Positions 38,407 through 42,522 of a DNA stretch of 42,522 bases are shown here, piece after piece. Within the stretch, counting starts at the first letter, position 1. Each line of letters starts with the position of its first letter. Both the position numbers and the translations under genes were made by a program. Location: NCBI GenBank assembly GCA_938020525.1, contig CALIHW010000125.1:1-42522 (forward strand). The letters are read 5' to 3'. Under the pieces are notes generated by a model. It was given only the letters and a program-made list of their open reading frames with translations, had not been told where the DNA came from and did no database searches. The DNA is from an uncultured Granulosicoccaceae bacterium. Its GTDB lineage: Bacteria; Pseudomonadota; Gammaproteobacteria; Granulosicoccales; Granulosicoccaceae.

Positions 38407-39262
38407 GACAGTCAATCAGAAAGCGTGGTTTCTGGTGTTGCCAGTACTGTTGATCGTTGCATTGAATGCGATCATTCCATTAATGACAGTGGTTAACTAC
38501 TCAGTACAGGACACTTTTAGTCCGGGTGTGTTCTTTTTTGAAGGCACCAAGTGGTACAAGGAAGTCTTGTCATCACCTCGCTTTCATGGTGCGTTAGGCA
38601 GACAATTTTTGTTTACGGCAATTATTTTGGCGATTGAAATTCCGCTGGGCGTCCTGGTTGCTCTTGCGATGCCGCGTAAAGGCCCTTGGGTTTCAGTCTG
38701 TCTGGTGCTGATGGCGCTACCGTTATTGATTCCGTGGAATGTTGTGGGTGCTATGTGGAACATATTCGCACTGCCGGATATTGGCTTGCTCGGGTATGGA
38801 TTAAACTGGCTTGGCTTTGACTATAACTATACGCAGCAACCGGTTTCGGCGTGGATGACCGTAGTGCTGATGGACGTTTGGCACTGGACTTCGCTTGTCG
38901 TTCTACTCGCCTATGCCGGATTGTCTTCAATACCGGATGCCTATTACCAGGCAGCCAAAATTGATGGTGCGAGTGCGTTTGCTGTTTTTCGTTACATACA
39001 GCTGCCGAAAATGAAACGTGTTCTGATAATCGCGTTGTTATTGCGATTTATGGATTCGTTCATGGTGTATACAGAGCCGTTCGTATTAACCGGTGGTGGT
39101 CCGGGTAATTCTACTACTTTCCTGTCTATCGATTTAGTCAAAGCTGCGATCGGGGAGTTTAATCTCGGTATCGCCGCTGCGATGAGTATCCTGTACTTCC
39201 TGATGACACTACTGGTGTGCTGGGTGTTCTACACGGCCATGATGCGGGGAGAAGACTCGTGA
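38396..39262 (+). CDS. glpP: Glycerol ABC importer permease 1
   Basis: The 288-residue protein has six hydrophobic helices and the EAA-type loop YYQAAKIDGASAFAVFRYIQLPKM that docks on the ATPase subunits, as in MalF-type carbohydrate permeases. Start ATG 38396 lies inside the last codons of glpT, and its stop overlaps the GTG of glpQ by four bases, so the series is translationally coupled. Confidence 0.93.
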   Translation: MTTKTVNQKAWFLVLPVLLIVALNAIIPLMTVVNYSVQDTFSPGVFFFEGTKWYKEVLSSPRFHGALGRQFLFTAIILAIEIPLGVLVALAMPRKGPWVSVCLVLMALPLLIPWNVVGAMWNIFALPDIGLLGYGLNWLGFDYNYTQQPVSAWMTVVLMDVWHWTSLVVLLAYAGLSSIPDAYYQAAKIDGASAFAVFRYIQLPKMKRVLIIALLLRFMDSFMVYTEPFVLTGGGPGNSTTFLSIDLVKAAIGEFNLGIAAAMSILYFLMTLLVCWVFYTAMMRGEDS

Positions 39263-40059
39263 AAGGCGCGAAGATCGCGGTAGTTTTTGTTTACATCCTG
39301 TTTTTGATGTTGCCGATTTACTGGCTCCTTAATATGAGCTTCAAAACCACTAACGAGATTTTGGGTGGCTTCAGCTGGTATCCGCAGGAATTTACACTCG
39401 ACAGCTACAAGACGATTTTTACCGACCCTACCTGGTACGGCGGTTATATCAATTCACTGAGTTATGTACTGATGAACACAGTGATATCTGTCTCATTGGC
39501 ACTGCCTGCCGCCTATGCGTTTTCACGCTACCGATTTCTGGGGGACAAACATTTATTTTTCTGGCTGCTATCAAACCGTATGGCGCCACCGGCGGTATTT
39601 GTACTGCCTTTTGTCGAGCTTTATTCAGCGCTTAAACTTTTCGATACGCCATTGGCAGTAGCGCTTGCGCACTGTTTGTTTAATGTGCCGCTTGCTGTGT
39701 GGATTCTGGAAGGGTTTATGTCGGGTGTGCCGCGTGAGGTAGATGAAACCGCGTATATAGACGGCTATTCTTTTCCGCGTTTTTTTATAAAGATATTTAT
39801 GCCACTGATCGCAGCCGGCATTGGAGTGACTGCTTTTTTCTGCTTTATGTTTAGTTGGGTGGAAATGTTGCTGGCGAAAAACCTGACGTCGGTTGCGGCC
39901 AAACCCATTGTCGCGGTGATGACTCGAACCGCATCAACTGCAGGATATGAGCTCGGCTTGTTAGCTGCGGCGGGCGCGTTGACACTGATTCCCGGCGTCA
40001 TCGTGATCTGGTTTGTGCGTAAGCACATTGCCAAGGGCTTTGCTCTTGGTAGGGTATAA
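39259..40059 (+). CDS. glpQ: Glycerol ABC importer permease 2
   Basis: The 266-residue MalG-type permease has six hydrophobic helices and the EAA loop DETAYIDGYSFPRFFIKIFMPLI. The start is GTG at 39259 (GTGA overlap with the glpP stop) with a ggggag site about 7 nt upstream. Not to be confused with the glycerophosphodiester phosphodiesterase GlpQ of E. coli; the name follows the rhizobial system. Confidence 0.92.
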   Translation: MKGAKIAVVFVYILFLMLPIYWLLNMSFKTTNEILGGFSWYPQEFTLDSYKTIFTDPTWYGGYINSLSYVLMNTVISVSLALPAAYAFSRYRFLGDKHLFFWLLSNRMAPPAVFVLPFVELYSALKLFDTPLAVALAHCLFNVPLAVWILEGFMSGVPREVDETAYIDGYSFPRFFIKIFMPLIAAGIGVTAFFCFMFSWVEMLLAKNLTSVAAKPIVAVMTRTASTAGYELGLLAAAGALTLIPGVIVIWFVRKHIAKGFALGRV

Positions 40060-40070
40060 GGCCAGTGGAT

Positions 40071-40103
40071 ATGGGAGAGGATATGAAGGAGTCATTATCA
40101 TGA
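40071..40103 (+). other. Putative leader mini-ORF 1 ahead of glpU
   Basis: An in-frame ATG at 40071 (or 40083) reads MGEDMKESLS and stops at TGA 40101-40103, which overlaps the ATG of the next mini-ORF in an ATGA arrangement. Coding status is a prediction. Confidence 0.35.
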
Positions 40104-40127
40104 AGCCGGAGTTAATGTCATGAAACC
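40088..40127. repeat. 20-bp imperfect tandem duplication at the glpU start
   Basis: ggagtcattatcatgaagcc and ggagttaatgtcatgaaacc are adjacent; each has a ggag site and an ATG, so the glpU initiation region has been duplicated. Confidence 0.85.
40100..40123 (+). other. Putative leader mini-ORF 2 ahead of glpU
   Basis: ATG 40100 reads MKPELMS and stops at TGA 40121-40123, overlapping the glpU ATG at 40120 (ATGA). The start has its own ggag site in the duplicated unit. Confidence 0.35.
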
Positions 40128-40404
40128 CCTGGCGTGGATGGCGTGGACCTGGCACACAGGCGCATTTTTTATTTTTATTGCGGTGTGCCTGATCACCATG
40201 TTTGTCTGGGAAATGCTTAAGCCGGGCGGAAGCCCGAGAGTTGGTATTCTCGGGCTGGATACCACTCGTGGGGATCGGTTGTTTATTTCGTTGCTCGGCA
40301 GTGCCTATATTCACGTGGCATGGCTTGGATTGACTGACATTCACCTCTGGTGGGGATCTGTGGTTGCTGTTTTATTTGCACTTGCCGTATTCCGGTGGGT
40401 GTAG
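40120..40404 (+). CDS. glpU: Small membrane protein of the glycerol importer, DUF2160
   Basis: The 94-residue protein has three hydrophobic segments (about 10-30, 53-72 and 76-92) and the conserved TRGDRLFISLLGSAYIHVAWLGL pattern of the DUF2160 family found in glycerol importers. Its role in the rhizobial importer is unclear. It lies after glpQ with a duplicated start region in between and is followed by an intrinsic terminator. Confidence 0.9.
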   Translation: MKPLAWMAWTWHTGAFFIFIAVCLITMFVWEMLKPGGSPRVGILGLDTTRGDRLFISLLGSAYIHVAWLGLTDIHLWWGSVVAVLFALAVFRWV

Positions 40405-40412
40405 GAAAGTAT

Positions 40413-40434
40413 CCGTGCGTTGCACGGTTTTTTT
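40413..40434 (+). terminator. Intrinsic terminator between glpU and glpV
   Basis: A perfect 6-bp stem ccgtgc/gcacgg with a gtt loop and seven T residues, 8 bp after the glpU stop. It should end or attenuate the ATPase/permease transcript ahead of glpV. Confidence 0.9.
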
Positions 40435-40440
40435 AATCGC

Positions 40441-40466
40441 ATCATCGTAATGCTTGTTACGGTGAT
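40441..40466. promoter_or_regulatory. Inverted repeat in the glpV leader
   Basis: atcatcgtaa and ttacggtgat form a 10-bp near-perfect inverted repeat with a tgcttg loop. It may be an operator or a second hairpin in the glpV leader. No convincing promoter was identified by eye. Confidence 0.5.
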
Positions 40467-40511
40467 ATTGATCTGCGATCGATACAAGCACAATAGGAGA
40501 GGAAAGCTCTA

Positions 40512-42245
40512 ATGAAACGACAATTGTTAGCAACCTTTGTAGCTGCTGCACTCACTGCCTCGACGGGGCAAGTGTTTGCAGATGTAGCAGCTGCCGAAAA
40601 ATGGGTTAATGATGAATTTCAACCGGCAGCTATCAGTAAAGAAGAGCAGATGGCTGAAATGGAATGGTTTATCAAGGCCGCTGAGCCTTTTAAAGGGTTG
40701 GAAGTCAACGTGCTTTCAGAAGGTATTCCAACGCATACCTATGAATCTGAAACACTGACCAAAGCCTTTGAAGAAATAACAGGCATTAAAGTGAATCACC
40801 AGATTCTCGGTGAGGGTGAAGTAGTGCAGGCAGTTCAGACGCAAATGCAAACTGGCCGTAATCTTTACGATGCCTATGTTAATGACTCTGATCTTATCGG
40901 TACGCATTCACGTTTACAGCTGGCAGTTAACCTGACTGACTGGATGGCAGGTGAAGGTGCTGACGTTACTTTGCCAACACTTGATCTTGAAGATTTTATG
41001 GGTACGCAGTTTACTACTGGCCCGGATGGCGATCTTTATCAACTCCCTGATCAACAGTTCGCAAACCTGTACTGGTTCCGTAAAGACTGGTTTGATCGTG
41101 AAGATCTGCAGACTGCGTTTCAGGAAAAGTATGGCTACCCGCTCGGCGTGCCGGTCAACTGGTCTGCCTATGAAGATATCGCAGAGTTTTTCTCTAACGA
41201 TGTGAAGAATATTGACGGTGTCGATATCTATGGTCACATGGATTACGGCAAACGCGCCCCGGACCTTGGCTGGCGAATGACAGATGCTTGGTTGTCTATG
41301 GCAGGTGCCGGTAGCCCGGGTGAGCCAAACGGTATTCCGATTGATGAGTGGGGTATCCGAATGGAAGCGGGTACTTGTAATCCTGTAGGCGCATCTGTGA
41401 CTCGCGGTGGTGCTGCCAACGGACCAGCTGCCGTCTATGCGATTCGTAAATGGGATGAATGGCTGCGTGGTTATGCGCCGCCGGGTGCTGCGAGTTATGA
41501 CTTTTATCAGTCATTGCCTGCACTCAGCCAGGGTAACGTGGCTCAGCAGATATTCTGGTACACCGCGTTTACAGCATCTATGGTTGCGCCAAAATCAGAA
41601 GGCAACAACACGGTTGATGATGAGGGCAATCCGCTCTGGCGTATGGCGCCATCTCCGCATGGTCCCTACTGGGAAGAAGGTCAAAAGGTCGGTTATCAGG
41701 ACGTTGGTTCGTGGACTATTCTCAAGTCAACACCAACAGATCGTGCCAAGGCTGCCTGGCTTTACGCGCAATTTGCTGTGTCAAAAACAGTGGACGTGAA
41801 GAAGAGTCATGTCGGTCTGACGTTTATTCGGGACTCCTCTGTGAATCATGAGTCGTTCACAGAAAGAGCATCCAAACTGGGTGGACTGGTAGAATTCTAC
41901 CGTTCGCCTGATCGGGTTCGCTGGTCACCTACAGGTATTAACGTGCCGGACTATCCAAAGCTTGCACAGATCTGGTGGCAGCAAATTGGTGATGTAAACT
42001 CGGGTGCGTTTACGCCTCAGCAGGCAATGGATCGATTGGCTGACGAAATGGACCTGGTAATGTCCCGAATGCAGGCGGCTGATGAAGGCGCTGAAGTATA
42101 CGGTGGTTGTGGTCCGCGTCTTAATGAGCCAAAAGATGCGTCAGAGTGGATTGGCAAGGGTGGTGCAAAAGCCAAGCTCGACAATGAAAAGCCACAAGGC
42201 GAAACTATTGCTTATGACGAGCTGATTAAACAGTGGGCTCAGTAA
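40512..42245 (+). CDS. glpV: Glycerol-binding periplasmic protein of the ABC importer
   Basis: The 577-residue precursor starts with a signal peptide (LLATFVAAALTASTGQVFADV) and continues as a large class of extracellular solute-binding protein (family 1) with the WFIKAAEPFKGLEVNVLSEG start typical of this importer. The start has a gagagga site 8 nt upstream. It lies 107 bp after glpU, behind a terminator, and so may be regulated or expressed separately, as binding proteins often need more copies than the permease. Confidence 0.93.
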   Translation: MKRQLLATFVAAALTASTGQVFADVAAAEKWVNDEFQPAAISKEEQMAEMEWFIKAAEPFKGLEVNVLSEGIPTHTYESETLTKAFEEITGIKVNHQILGEGEVVQAVQTQMQTGRNLYDAYVNDSDLIGTHSRLQLAVNLTDWMAGEGADVTLPTLDLEDFMGTQFTTGPDGDLYQLPDQQFANLYWFRKDWFDREDLQTAFQEKYGYPLGVPVNWSAYEDIAEFFSNDVKNIDGVDIYGHMDYGKRAPDLGWRMTDAWLSMAGAGSPGEPNGIPIDEWGIRMEAGTCNPVGASVTRGGAANGPAAVYAIRKWDEWLRGYAPPGAASYDFYQSLPALSQGNVAQQIFWYTAFTASMVAPKSEGNNTVDDEGNPLWRMAPSPHGPYWEEGQKVGYQDVGSWTILKSTPTDRAKAAWLYAQFAVSKTVDVKKSHVGLTFIRDSSVNHESFTERASKLGGLVEFYRSPDRVRWSPTGINVPDYPKLAQIWWQQIGDVNSGAFTPQQAMDRLADEMDLVMSRMQAADEGAEVYGGCGPRLNEPKDASEWIGKGGAKAKLDNEKPQGETIAYDELIKQWAQ

Positions 42246-42310
42246 GTAGTAGGCGCAGTAGGATAATGCGTAAAGGCTTGGACTTTGCTTTTCTAAGCCC
42301 GTAGTACGTT

Positions 42311-42338
42311 TTACGGGCCACCACCTGGTGGCCCGTAA
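42311..42338. terminator. Large perfect hairpin after glpV
   Basis: A 13-bp perfect stem (ttacgggccacca / tggtggcccgtaa) with a 2-nt loop lies 65 bp downstream of glpV. No T run follows on the plus strand, so it may protect the 3' end or be a repeat. Confidence 0.5.
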
Positions 42339-42367
42339 TCCGCATCAATACATCTAAGCACCACAAT

Positions 42368-42522
42368 CTAGGAGCTTGTCCGAGAATGACGGTCGTATCG
42401 AGAAAGTGAGATTTTGAGTCAGATATTTCGATCGATTGAGGCGAATAGTCATTCATATTTAACGATATCGATCGCAATAGCTGGCCAAAAGATCGCTTTC
42501 GCAGTAGATCATTCATTCTCGG
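42368..42522. repeat. Right copy of the terminal repeat with short terminal inverted repeats
   Basis: 42368-42505 is the inverted copy of 1-138, with one mismatch. The element also has internal ends in inverted orientation, ccgagaatga (42380-42389) and tcattctcgg (42513-42522), 143 bp apart, suggesting a MITE-like unit or the end of an insertion sequence. Reading frames inside give no transposase. Confidence 0.85.

Noticed and set aside
42226-42516. Minus-strand frame of 96 codons over the end of glpV and the terminal repeat
   Set aside because: It overlaps the glpV stop, matches no transposase, and lies in a hairpin and repeat region.

Overview
The window reads as a chromosomal segment of a gammaproteobacterium, probably free-living and aquatic. 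The support is the core gene order (rpsT, murJ, ribF, ileS, lspA, ispH; obgE next to rpmA; ispB divergent from rpmA; rph next to yicC, rdgB and hemW), moderate GC content, lipoproteins with typical lipoboxes, and a glycerol ABC importer of the rhizobial GlpSTPQUV type. I cannot assign a genus. No tRNA, rRNA, CRISPR array, prophage or intact transposase is visible.

Layout. 1-138 and 42368-42505 are inverted copies of one repeat, with one mismatch. 154-5716 carries a DUF4124 protein, exonuclease III (xth), a PmtA-like methyltransferase followed by a PH-like membrane protein, a LEA-type lipoprotein and a cNMP-binding/HDOD regulator. 5914-13043 is the isoprenoid, lipoprotein-processing, translation and cell-wall block on the minus strand (ispH, lspA, ileS, ribF, murJ), with rpsT facing away from a strong sigma70 promoter. 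13656-17620 holds proB, obgE and rpmA, and the divergent ispB. 17649-20732 encodes two envelope proteins: a secreted metzincin protease with a GlyGly-CTERM-like tail, and a lipoprotein with about eight 23-residue repeats and a peptidoglycan-binding domain. 21088-23531 has an RluE-type pseudouridine synthase overlapping a 5'-3' exonuclease, then rpmE and a small zinc-ribbon protein. 23532-24140 is a gene-free array of small related hairpins. 24141-27725 is hemW, rdgB, rph and divergent yicC. 27877-27983 is an ERIC-like large palindrome. 28117-33402 has a Ca2+/Na+ antiporter, a two-component system and a divergent HtrA/DegQ protease. 33406-42245 has a DUF938 methyltransferase, glpK, and the divergent glycerol importer glpSTPQUV.

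The glycerol block works as a unit. The periplasmic binding protein GlpV delivers glycerol to the GlpP/GlpQ channel. The GlpS/GlpT ATPases power uptake, and they carry complementary defects that leave one canonical ATP site. GlpK then phosphorylates the glycerol. Control signals are visible inside the operon: a promoter with an adjacent hairpin, two tiny ATGA-linked reading frames ahead of glpU, and a textbook terminator between glpU and glpV.

The most unusual genome-scale signal is a set of about ten short (11-20 bp) tandem duplications, often exactly 15 bp, at gene ends, leaders and even inside ileS and the DUF938 gene. I found no convincing wholly new defence or mobile system. The best leads are the hairpin array, the short tandem duplications, the glpU translational relay, and the displaced rplU gene.
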